NCBI RefSeq assembly: GCF_902506455.1
Contig: NZ_LR733844.1
Location: forward strand, 1,977,260-2,041,259
DNA length: 64,000 nt
Reading direction: 5' to 3'
From: Sphingomonas sp. 8AM
GTDB lineage: Bacteria; Pseudomonadota; Alphaproteobacteria; Sphingomonadales; Sphingomonadaceae
Shown: positions 16,154 through 23,598 of the stretch, in pieces
Numbering within the stretch: position 1 is the first letter of the stretch
How the letters are laid out: every line of letters begins with the position of its first letter
The notes under the pieces: model-generated
The model's input: the letters and a program-made list of their open reading frames with translations, nothing else
The model's database searches: none
What the model was told of the DNA's origin: nothing
Program-made: the position numbers and the translations under genes

Positions 16154-17266
16154 GTGGAAACCATTCTCATCACCGGCGGGGCCGGCTTCATCGGTCGTTT
16201 CGTAGCCGATGAACTGCTGGCACGCGGCCATGAGGTGCGGGTACTGGACAGCCTGATCGAGCAAGTCCACGGCGATTGCGAGCGCCCGCCGCTCCTCAAC
16301 GACGCGGTCGAGCTGATCCGCGGCGACATCCGCAACGGCGATGTCGTCAGCAAGGCGCTCGACGGCGTCGACAGCGTCATCCACCTCGCTGCCGAGGTCG
16401 GCGTCGGCCAGTCGATGTACGAGGTCGAACGCTACACCTCCACCAACGACGTCGGCACCGCCGTGCTCTTCGAGAAGCTGATCGACAAGCCGGTCCGCCG
16501 CGTCGTCACCGCCTCCTCGATGTCGATCTATGGCGAGGGGCTGTACCGCGATGCCGACGGCAATCTGGTGCAGGACGCCGAGCGCAAGGGGCTGCGCGAC
16601 GGGCTGACCAACTGGGAGCCGGTCGATGCACAGGGTCGTCCGCTGACGCCCGTCGCGACGCCGGAGTGGAAGCAGCCCAACCTCGCCTCGATCTACGCGC
16701 TCAACAAATATGTGCAGGAGCGCACCACGCACATCATGGCCGCGCCCTATGGGATCGAAGGCGTGTGCCTGCGGCTGTTCAATGTCTACGGCCCGGGCCA
16801 GGCGCTCTCCAACCCCTATACCGGCGTGCTCGCAATCTTCGCGTCGCGTCTCCTCAACGGCCAGAAGCCGATGATCTTCGAGGACGGCGAGCAGCGCCGC
16901 GACTTCGTCCATGTCAGCGACGTGGCGCGTGGCTTCGCCGATGCCTTGTTCCTTCCGCAGGCGGTCGGCGGCACGTTCAACATCGGCTCGGGTCACGACC
17001 GTTCGGTCACCGAAGTCGCGACCGAACTCGCCAAGGCGATGGGCAAGAACGACCTGACGCCGGAGATCGTCGGCAAGGCGCGGATCGGCGACATCCGCCA
17101 CTGCTTCTGCGACACCACGCTCGCGCAGGAACGGCTCGACTTCCGCGCGACGCAGGACTTCACCGCCGGCCTTGCCGAACTCGCCGAATGGGTCGCGGAA
17201 CAGACCGCCGAGGACAAGGTCGCGACGATGCGCGCCGAGCTCGAGCGCCGCGGGCTGGTCGCATGA
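16154..17266 (+). CDS. NAD-dependent epimerase/dehydratase (nucleotide-sugar, extended SDR)
   Basis: A 370-residue extended SDR. It begins ETILITGGAGFIG (NAD-binding GxxGxxG at residues 8-14), has HLAAEVGVGQSM, the serine region TASSMSIYGEG and the catalytic YALNKY (YxxxK). FNVYGPGQ and RRDFVHVSDVARGF are typical of UDP-glucose 4-epimerase and dTDP-glucose dehydratase relatives. It is the first gene of a six-gene run and overlaps the next gene by ATGA. The likely role is to make an activated sugar for the transferases downstream; the exact sugar is not identifiable. A relatively long C-terminal helix (AELERRGLVA) is present. Confidence 0.88.
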   Translation: METILITGGAGFIGRFVADELLARGHEVRVLDSLIEQVHGDCERPPLLNDAVELIRGDIRNGDVVSKALDGVDSVIHLAAEVGVGQSMYEVERYTSTNDVGTAVLFEKLIDKPVRRVVTASSMSIYGEGLYRDADGNLVQDAERKGLRDGLTNWEPVDAQGRPLTPVATPEWKQPNLASIYALNKYVQERTTHIMAAPYGIEGVCLRLFNVYGPGQALSNPYTGVLAIFASRLLNGQKPMIFEDGEQRRDFVHVSDVARGFADALFLPQAVGGTFNIGSGHDRSVTEVATELAKAMGKNDLTPEIVGKARIGDIRHCFCDTTLAQERLDFRATQDFTAGLAELAEWVAEQTAEDKVATMRAELERRGLVA

Positions 17267-18330
17267 GCGGGCCGGTGCTGGTTACCGGCGGCGCCGGGTT
17301 CATCGGCTCCAACCTCGTCGACCGGCTTGCGAGTGAGGGGCATGACGTGGTGATCTACGACGCGCTCGCCCGCGCCGGGGTGGAGCGCAATCTCGCATGG
17401 CTGCGCCAGCGCCACGGCACGCGCATCCGCTTCGTCCACGCCGACATCCGCGACGCCGCGCGGCTCGCCGACGAGGTCGCGGGCGCATCGGCGGTGTTTC
17501 ACTTCGCCGCACAGGTGGCGGTGACCACCAGCCTCGACGACCCCGCCGACGATTTCACCACCAACATCACCGCCACCTTCCAGTTGCTGGAGGCAATCCG
17601 CACCCGCGCACCCGAAGTGCCGCTGATCTTTGCCTCGACGAACAAAGTGTACGGCGATCTCGCAGACCTCGACTTCGTGCTGGAAAACGAGGCCTATCAC
17701 CCCGTCGACCCGCACGTCCGCGCGCACGGCATCGGCGAGGCGCGCCCGCTCGACTTCCACACGCCTTACGGCGTGTCGAAGGGTGCCGCCGACCAGTACG
17801 TCCTCGATTACGCACGCAGCTTCGGGCTCAAGACCTGCGTCTTTCGAATGAGCTGCATCTACGGCCAGCGCCAGATGGGCACCGAGGATCAGGGCTGGGT
17901 CGCACATTTCCTGATCCGCGCGCTGAATGGCGAGCCGATCACCTTGTATGGCGACGGGCATCAGGTCCGCGACGTGCTCGACGTCCGCGATGCGGTGAAC
18001 GCCTATCTCGCCGCGTGGCGGCGGATCGACGATGTCGCCGGGCGCGCCTTCAATCTCGGCGGCGGCCCCGACAATGCCGTCAGCCTGCGCCAGTTGCTCG
18101 CGCATATCGCGACGCTCACCGGCCGCCCGGTCGATGTCCGCTATTCCGGCTGGCGCGCCGGCGATCAGCGCTATTTCGTCGCCGATGCGCGCGCTGCCGC
18201 AGCGACGCTCGCGTTGCCCGAACGCCGCGACTGGCGCGAGGGCGTCGGCGCGCTCGCCGACTGGTTGCAGCGCGAACATGCCGCCGCCCTCACGACCGCT
18301 GACGCAACCCCGATCGAGGTCGCTGCGTGA
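17263..18330 (+). CDS. NAD-dependent epimerase, CDP-paratose 2-epimerase-like
   Basis: A 355-residue extended SDR with VLVTGGAGFIGSNLVD, HFAAQVAVTTSLDDP, FASTNKVYGDL and the catalytic YGVSKGAAD. The ASTNKVYG motif and QVRDVLDVRDAVNAY resemble CDP-paratose 2-epimerase (RfbE/Tyv), which makes CDP-tyvelose for O-antigens. No CDP-glucose pathway genes are nearby, so the true substrate may differ. It overlaps the genes before (ATGA) and after (GTGA) by 4 nt. With the first epimerase it suggests a rare sugar made on the spot. Confidence 0.85.
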   Translation: MSGPVLVTGGAGFIGSNLVDRLASEGHDVVIYDALARAGVERNLAWLRQRHGTRIRFVHADIRDAARLADEVAGASAVFHFAAQVAVTTSLDDPADDFTTNITATFQLLEAIRTRAPEVPLIFASTNKVYGDLADLDFVLENEAYHPVDPHVRAHGIGEARPLDFHTPYGVSKGAADQYVLDYARSFGLKTCVFRMSCIYGQRQMGTEDQGWVAHFLIRALNGEPITLYGDGHQVRDVLDVRDAVNAYLAAWRRIDDVAGRAFNLGGGPDNAVSLRQLLAHIATLTGRPVDVRYSGWRAGDQRYFVADARAAAATLALPERRDWREGVGALADWLQREHAAALTTADATPIEVAA

Positions 18331-19412
18331 CAGGACGGCTGTTGATGACCGCCGATGCCGTCGGCGGGGTATGGCAATATGCGCTTCAACTCGCCGGCGA
18401 TCTGGTCCGCACCGGCTGGTCGGTCGACCTTGCCACGCTCGGCCCCGCCCCCTCGCCCGCGCACCACGCGCAGGCCGGGGCGGCAGGCGTCACGCTGATC
18501 GACACGCGTCTCCCGCTCGACTGGCTCGCCAGGGATGCGCAGGCAGTCGCCGTCGCCGCCGATGCGATCGCCGCACTCGCCGCCGCGCGCGCGGTCGATG
18601 TCGTCCAGCTCAACCAGCCCGCGCTCGCCATCGCCGATTTCGCCATGCCCGTCGTCGCGGTCGTCCATAGCTGTGTCGCAAGCTGGTGGGAGGCGGTCGA
18701 GCAAGGCCCGCTCCCCGCCGATCTCGCCTGGCAGACCGAACTGGTCGCGCGCGGCCTCGCCCGGGCCGACGCGATCGTCTGCCCGACCCGCGCCTTCGCC
18801 GCGACGATCCAGCGGCTCTATGCGCTCCCGGTCGCGCCGCGCGCGATCCACAACGGTCGCACGCTCCCGGCCGCCACCGGCGCGCTCGACGCGCGCGCCT
18901 TCACCGCCGGGCGGCTGTGGGATCGCGGCAAGAACATCGCGACGCTCGACCGCGCCGCCGCCACGCTGCCGCTGACGTTCCGCGCCGCCGGCCCCGCACG
19001 CGGTCCGCACGGCGAACACCACAAGCTCCACCACCTCGAACCGCTCGGCCGGATCAGCGACGCCGCGATCGCCGCCGCGCTGTCGACCCGCCCGATCTTC
19101 GCCTCCGCCGCCTGGTACGAGCCGTTCGGGCTCGCGGTGCTGGAAGCGGCGCTGACCGGCTGCGCGCTGGTACTGTCCGACATCCCGACCTTTCGCGAAT
19201 TGTGGGACGGCGTCGCGACCTTCGTCGCCGCCGACGACGCCGAGGGCTTCGCGCGCGCGATCGCCAACCTCGCCGCCGACACCGAGTTGCGGCTGGCACG
19301 CGGCGCGCTCGCCCGCACCCGCGCGCTCGATTACGCGCCCGAACGGACCGCGCGCGCGATGGCCGCGCTTTTCGATCGCGTCACCACCACCGGCGAGCGG
19401 GTCGCGGCATGA
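18327..19412 (+). CDS. Glycosyltransferase family 4-type (GT-B fold)
   Basis: A 361-residue GT-B glycosyltransferase. The start is GTG 18327 (GTG ACA GGA), overlapping the previous stop by GTGA; an ATG six codons later is possible. The C-terminal domain has the donor-binding EPFGLAVLEAALTG with the EX7E motif, followed by LSDIPTFRELWDG. AVGGVWQYA near the N-terminus is the usual acceptor-domain glycine loop of this group. It has no membrane segment and would work on the cytoplasmic side. It precedes three CgeB-like transferases in the same overlapped operon. Confidence 0.88.
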   Translation: MTGRLLMTADAVGGVWQYALQLAGDLVRTGWSVDLATLGPAPSPAHHAQAGAAGVTLIDTRLPLDWLARDAQAVAVAADAIAALAAARAVDVVQLNQPALAIADFAMPVVAVVHSCVASWWEAVEQGPLPADLAWQTELVARGLARADAIVCPTRAFAATIQRLYALPVAPRAIHNGRTLPAATGALDARAFTAGRLWDRGKNIATLDRAAATLPLTFRAAGPARGPHGEHHKLHHLEPLGRISDAAIAAALSTRPIFASAAWYEPFGLAVLEAALTGCALVLSDIPTFRELWDGVATFVAADDAEGFARAIANLAADTELRLARGALARTRALDYAPERTARAMAALFDRVTTTGERVAA

Positions 19413-20521
19413 AGCTGGTTTATTTCACCCACAGCCTCGCCTCGTGCTGGAACCACGGCAACGCACACTTCCTGCGCGGCGTCCTCTCCGAACTGATCGC
19501 GCGCGGGCACGACGTGCGCGTCTACGAACCGGCCGGCGCATGGAGCCTCGAAAACCTGCTCGCCGACAACGGCGACGCCGGGCTTGACGCCTATCGCACC
19601 GCCTACCCTGAACTGTCCTCCCACACCTTCACCCCCGACGCCGATCTCACCGAACTGGTCGACGGTGCGGACGTGGTGATCGTCCACGAATGGAACGCGC
19701 ACGATCTCGTCGCCGCGCTCGGCAAGCTGCGCCGCGACGGGGCAGGCTTCACGCTGCTGTTCCACGACACGCATCACCGCGCGGTCAGCGCGCCCGAGGA
19801 GATGCGCGCCTACGATCTCGACGGGTACGACGGCGTGCTCGCGTTCGGCGAGGCGCTGTCGCGCGTCTATCGCGACTGGGGCTGGGGCGACCGTGTCTGG
19901 ACGTGGCACGAAGCTGCCGATACGCGCCGCTTCTTCCCGGTCGACAGCGCGGAGCGCGACGGCCTCGTCTGGATCGGCAATTGGGGCGATGGCGAGCGCA
20001 CTGCCGAGATCGAGAACTATCTGCTCGCCCCCGCGCGCGACGCCGGGCTGCCGCTCGACATCTACGGCGTCCGCTACCCCGACGCGGGCAAGGCGATGCT
20101 CGCGGCGTATGGCGCGCGCTATCACGGCTGGGCACCCAACGCCGCCGCGCCCGCGCTTTTCGCGCGCGCACTGGCGACCGTCCATGTGCCCCGCCGCTAT
20201 TACACGACGATTCTGCCCGGCATCCCGACGATCCGCATGTTCGAGGCGCTCGCCTGCGGCCTGCCGCTCGCCAGTGCGCCATGGGACGATGCCGAGCATC
20301 TGTTCCGCCCCGGCACCGACTTCCTGTTCGCGCAGACGCCCGACGACATGACGCGCATCCTCGGCGACCTGCGCCACGACGCCGGTCTGCGCGCGTCGCT
20401 GGCCAGTGCCGGGCTCGAAACCATCCACGCGCGCCACACCTGCGCGCACCGCGTCGACGAACTGCTGGCAATCCTCGCCGGCCTCGACGCCCCTTCCCAT
20501 TTACGGAGCATCCCAGCGTGA
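19409..20521 (+). CDS. CgeB-like glycosyltransferase, copy 1
   Basis: A 370-residue protein starting MKLVYFTHSLASCWNHG with an ATGA overlap. It has the two-domain GT-B outline of the spore-maturation protein CgeB family: an acceptor half with RGVLSELIARGHDVRVYEP, and a donor half with VPRRYYTTILPGIPTIRM and FEALACGLPLASAPWD. CgeB in Bacillus is linked to spore-surface glycosylation; relatives occur widely in Gram-negative glycan loci. The three copies differ enough to suggest successive, distinct transfer steps rather than a recent duplication. Confidence 0.82.
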   Translation: MKLVYFTHSLASCWNHGNAHFLRGVLSELIARGHDVRVYEPAGAWSLENLLADNGDAGLDAYRTAYPELSSHTFTPDADLTELVDGADVVIVHEWNAHDLVAALGKLRRDGAGFTLLFHDTHHRAVSAPEEMRAYDLDGYDGVLAFGEALSRVYRDWGWGDRVWTWHEAADTRRFFPVDSAERDGLVWIGNWGDGERTAEIENYLLAPARDAGLPLDIYGVRYPDAGKAMLAAYGARYHGWAPNAAAPALFARALATVHVPRRYYTTILPGIPTIRMFEALACGLPLASAPWDDAEHLFRPGTDFLFAQTPDDMTRILGDLRHDAGLRASLASAGLETIHARHTCAHRVDELLAILAGLDAPSHLRSIPA

Positions 20522-21606
20522 AGATCGCCTTCTACGGGTCCAGTCTGCTGTCCTCCTACTGGAACGGCGCCGCGACCTATTATCGCGGCATCCTGCGCGC
20601 GCTCGGTGAGCGCGGCTACGACATCACCTTCTACGAACCCGATGCGTTCGAGCGGCAACAGCATCGCGACATCGACCCGCCCGCCTATGCCAAGGTCGTC
20701 GTCTATCCCGCGACGCACGATGCGCTGCGCGATGTATTGGCCGAGGCGGCAGACGCCGACATCGTCGTCAAGGCGAACGGCGTCGGCGTCTTCGATCGCG
20801 AACTGCTCGAAGGCATCATCGCGCACGCCCGTCCCGATGCGCTCAAGATCTTCTGGGACGTCGACGCCGCCGCGACGCTCGATGAGATGCGCGCCGACCC
20901 CGATCATCCGGTCACCGCCGCGCTGCCGCACCTCGACATGGTGCTCACCTACGGTGGCGGCGATCCGGTCGTGAACGCCTATCGCGCGTTCGGCGCGGTG
21001 AAGTGCGTGCCCGTTTACAACGCCTTGGACCCGCAGACCCACCACCCGGTCCCTGCCGACGACCGCTTCGCCTGCGACCTCGCCTTCCTCGGCAACCGCC
21101 TCCCCGACCGCGAGGCGCGCGTCGAAGAGTTCTTCCTCCGCCCCGCCGCCCTGCTCCCGCAGCAGAGCTTCCTGATCGGCGGCAACGGCTGGGATTCCAA
21201 ACACATGCCCTGCAACGTCCGCCACCGCGGCCATGTCTTCACCGCCGAGCACAACGCCTTCAACTGCACGCCGCGCGCAGTCCTCAACGTCGCGCGTGAC
21301 TCGATGGCGCATATCGGCTTCTCGCCCGCCACGCGCGTCTTCGAGGCCGCCGGCGCCGCCGCCTGCCTCATCACCGACGCTTGGGAAGGGATCGAGCTGT
21401 TCCTGATCCCCGATCAGGAAGTGCTGGTCGCGCGCGACGGACAGGACGTCGCCGACCATCTCGCCGCGCTCACCACCGAACGCGCGCAGCAGATCGGACA
21501 AGCCGCACTCAAGCGCGTCCTCGCCGAACACACCTATGATCTGCGCGGCGCGCAGGTCGACACTTTGTTCAAGGCGCACGCCGCCCGCCAGCGCGAGGCT
21601 GCGTGA
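20518..21606 (+). CDS. CgeB-like glycosyltransferase, copy 2
   Basis: The product has 362 residues and starts at GTG 20518 (GTG AAG ATC GCC), whose GTGA overlaps the previous stop. The N-terminus reads IAFYGSSLLSSYWNGAATYY, closely like the other two copies; RGILRALGERGYDITFYEPD follows. The donor half has RDSMAHIGFSPATRVFEAAG and CLITDAWEGIELF. A CNVRHRGHVF stretch and FLGNRLPDREARVEEFF are shared features of this family. Middle member of the tandem array; donor and acceptor unknown. Confidence 0.82.
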   Translation: MKIAFYGSSLLSSYWNGAATYYRGILRALGERGYDITFYEPDAFERQQHRDIDPPAYAKVVVYPATHDALRDVLAEAADADIVVKANGVGVFDRELLEGIIAHARPDALKIFWDVDAAATLDEMRADPDHPVTAALPHLDMVLTYGGGDPVVNAYRAFGAVKCVPVYNALDPQTHHPVPADDRFACDLAFLGNRLPDREARVEEFFLRPAALLPQQSFLIGGNGWDSKHMPCNVRHRGHVFTAEHNAFNCTPRAVLNVARDSMAHIGFSPATRVFEAAGAAACLITDAWEGIELFLIPDQEVLVARDGQDVADHLAALTTERAQQIGQAALKRVLAEHTYDLRGAQVDTLFKAHAARQREAA

Positions 21607-22688
21607 TGAAGCTCGTCGTCCTCGGCCTCTCGCTCAGCTCCAGCTGGGGCAACGGCCACGCCACCACCTTCCGCGCGCTGCTCCGCGCCTTTGCCGCGCG
21701 CGGGCACGACGTGCTGTTCCTCGAACGCGACATGCCCTGGTACGCCGCGCACCGCGACGAACCCGCGCCCGATTACTGCCGGCTCGAACTCTACGACAGC
21801 CTCGCGGCGCTGGCCGATTGGCGCACCGAGATCGAACAGGCCGATGCGGTGATGGTCGGCTCCTACGTCCCCGACGGAATCGACATCGGCAGACTGGTCC
21901 AGCAATGGCCGCGCGGCGTGACGACCTTCTACGACATCGACACGCCGGTCACGCTCGCAAAACTCGCGCGCGGCGCGTGCGACTATGTCTCGCCCGAGGT
22001 CATCCCCGGCTACGACGTCTATTGCTCGTTCACGGGCGGCCCGACGCTGCGGCTGATCGAGGCGCGCTACAAGAGTCCCGCCGCGCGCGCGCTCTATTGC
22101 TCGGTCGATGCTGACCGCTACCGCCCGACCGGCGTCGACAAGCGCTGGGACCTGTCGTATCTCGGCACTTATAGCGACGATCGCCAGCCGACGCTCGACC
22201 GCCTGCTGATCGAGCCCGCGCGACGTCACCCGGAAAAGCGCTTCGTCGTCGCCGGCCCGCAATACCCCGACACCATAGACTGGCCCGCCAACGTCGAGCG
22301 GATCGAGCATCTCGCCCCCGCCGACCACGCCGATTTCTATTCGGCGAGCCGCGCCACGCTCAACGTCACCCGCGCCGACATGATCGCCGCCGGCTGGTCG
22401 CCGTCGGTGCGGCTGTTCGAGGCGACCGCCTGCGGCACGCCGATCGTCTCGGATCGCTGGCCGGGAATCGACGAATTGCTGACGCCGGATGCCGAGATCC
22501 TGCTCGCCGATACCAGCGACGACGTCGAGGCGGCGCTCGCCCGCCCCGATCTCGATGCGATCGGCACCGCCGGCCGCGCCCGCGTGCTCGCCGAGCACAC
22601 CGCGCACCACCGCGCCGCCGAACTGGAAGCGCACCTCCACGAAGCGGCGGCGGCGAAACTGGCCACCCCGTCGTCAGTGCCAGCGTAG
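21606..22688 (+). CDS. CgeB-like glycosyltransferase, copy 3
   Basis: The product has 360 residues. The ATG at 21606 (MKLVVLGLSLSSSWGNGH) shares one base with the previous stop; a GTG three bases earlier would restore the GTGA overlap seen elsewhere. Family landmarks are FRALLRAFAARGHDVLFLERD, LSYLGTYSDDRQPTL and SPSVRLFEATACGTP followed by SDRWPGIDELL. The last four residues and the TAG stop are read from a REP-type repeat arm, so the natural C-terminus may have been altered by repeat insertion. Last gene of the six-gene run. Confidence 0.82.
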   Translation: MKLVVLGLSLSSSWGNGHATTFRALLRAFAARGHDVLFLERDMPWYAAHRDEPAPDYCRLELYDSLAALADWRTEIEQADAVMVGSYVPDGIDIGRLVQQWPRGVTTFYDIDTPVTLAKLARGACDYVSPEVIPGYDVYCSFTGGPTLRLIEARYKSPAARALYCSVDADRYRPTGVDKRWDLSYLGTYSDDRQPTLDRLLIEPARRHPEKRFVVAGPQYPDTIDWPANVERIEHLAPADHADFYSASRATLNVTRADMIAAGWSPSVRLFEATACGTPIVSDRWPGIDELLTPDAEILLADTSDDVEAALARPDLDAIGTAGRARVLAEHTAHHRAAELEAHLHEAAAAKLATPSSVPA

Positions 22689-22747
22689 CAAAGCAATCCA
22701 GCACATCCTGAGCCGACACTCGCTTCCTTCGCCTCGCGCGCAATGAC
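22673..22747. repeat. Degenerate REP element overlapping the end of a gene
   Basis: The left arm GTCAGTGCCAGCGTAGCAAAG continues to GCAATCCAG at 22701, and a degraded right arm ends CGCGCAATGAC. It belongs to the GTCATTGCGAGCG family seen at 30727, 33659, 35455 and 46750. Its left arm encodes the last residues and stop of the third CgeB-like gene. Confidence 0.7.
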
Positions 22748-22755
22748 GGGTCGGC

Positions 22756-22781
22756 GGAACGAACCGGGCCTGATCCCGGTT
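22756..22781 (+). promoter_or_regulatory. Candidate EcfG (general stress sigma factor) promoter
   Basis: GGAAC at 22756-22760 and GGTT ending at 22781 are separated by 17 nt. This fits the alphaproteobacterial EcfG consensus GGAAC-N16/17-CGTT except for the first base of the second element. It lies about 60-85 bp before the start of the CsbD-like stress gene, a typical member of this regulon. Confidence 0.5.
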
Positions 22782-22842
22782 ATGCCCCCCGAACCCGCGA
22801 CGGACACTCCGGCGCGGTGGATCGCAACCAAGGAGATGTTCG

Positions 22843-23115
22843 ATGAACAGCGATACGCTGACCGGCACGACCACCGATCTGGGCGGCAAGCTGAAGGAAG
22901 GCCTCGGCAAGGCGTTCGGCGACGACAAGCTGCGCGCCGAGGGTTCGGCCGATCGTGCCGAGGGCACCGTGCAGAAGACCTATGGTGAAGCCAAGGACAA
23001 TGTCCGCCCGCTGATCGATCAGGCGCGTCGCTTCGTCAACGAGCGGCCGTTCGCTGCCGCCGCCGTTGGCGGCGTGATCGGTCTCGCGCTGCTCAACACG
23101 CTGCGCGGTAAGTAA
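22843..23115 (+). CDS. CsbD-like stress protein with C-terminal membrane anchor
   Basis: A 90-residue protein starting at ATG 22843 behind AAGGAG. The first half (TDLGGKLKEGLGKAFGDDKL, then AEGSADRAEGTVQKTYGEA) is the CsbD repeat-like amphipathic region. The end (ERPFAAAAVGGVIGLALLN) is a membrane segment like that of DUF883/ElaB proteins. Such small proteins are general-stress products of unknown mechanism. It has its own candidate EcfG promoter and a strong terminator directly after it, so it is a one-gene unit. Confidence 0.85.
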   Translation: MNSDTLTGTTTDLGGKLKEGLGKAFGDDKLRAEGSADRAEGTVQKTYGEAKDNVRPLIDQARRFVNERPFAAAAVGGVIGLALLNTLRGK

Positions 23116-23123
23116 ATAGGAAC

Positions 23124-23150
23124 GGGGGGAGCATTTAGCTCCCCCCTTTT
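23124..23150 (+). terminator. Rho-independent terminator after the CsbD-like gene
   Basis: GGGGGGAGC and GCTCCCCCC form a perfect 9-bp stem with the loop ATTTA, followed by TTTT. It starts 9 nt after the stop codon. Confidence 0.9.
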
Positions 23151-23217
23151 CGTTGCCCCGGCCTGACCCCGGAGCAACGCTGCTCTCGTCTGCAGCCACT
23201 TAGACGACCGGCGAAAA

Positions 23218-23598
23218 TCAGGCCGCCCGCCGCGCCGCGCAGCCTCGCAGCGCCTCCGCCAGCGCATCCGGCGCACTCGGCTTCGGACACACCGTCGCAC
23301 TGGGATAGCGCAACCGCAGCGCCGCATCGTCGGCATGTCCCGAATGGAACAGCAGCGGGACCCCCGCCGCATGCAGCCGGTCCGCCGCCGGGAACACGGT
23401 CCCGTCCGCCAGCCGCACGTCCAGCACTGCCGCAGCGAAGCGTGCGGCATGCGTCTCGATCGCGGCCTCCGCCTCGACGACGGTCGCGCACGGCCCCACC
23501 ACGTGGAAGCCGGCACCCTCGATCGTTTCCTGAAGATCGAGCGCGATGAACAACTCGTCCTCCACCAGCAGGACGTCGATGTCGGCAGGATCAGTCAC
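23218..23598 (-). CDS. Single-domain response regulator
   Basis: A receiver domain only, about 126 residues. The acidic pocket is in LLVEDE, the phospho-acceptor aspartate in AVLDVRLADG, the switch serine in LFHSGH and the conserved lysine in VCPKPS. There is no output domain. The start chosen is GTG 23598, overlapping the kinase stop by 8 nt; GTG 23610 would add four residues. Its position after an HWE kinase and a LOV protein resembles LovK-LovR in Caulobacter, where the receiver acts as a phosphate sink for the stress response. That role is inferred. Confidence 0.88.
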   Translation of the reverse strand: MTDPADIDVLLVEDELFIALDLQETIEGAGFHVVGPCATVVEAEAAIETHAARFAAAVLDVRLADGTVFPAADRLHAAGVPLLFHSGHADDAALRLRYPSATVCPKPSAPDALAEALRGCAARRAA

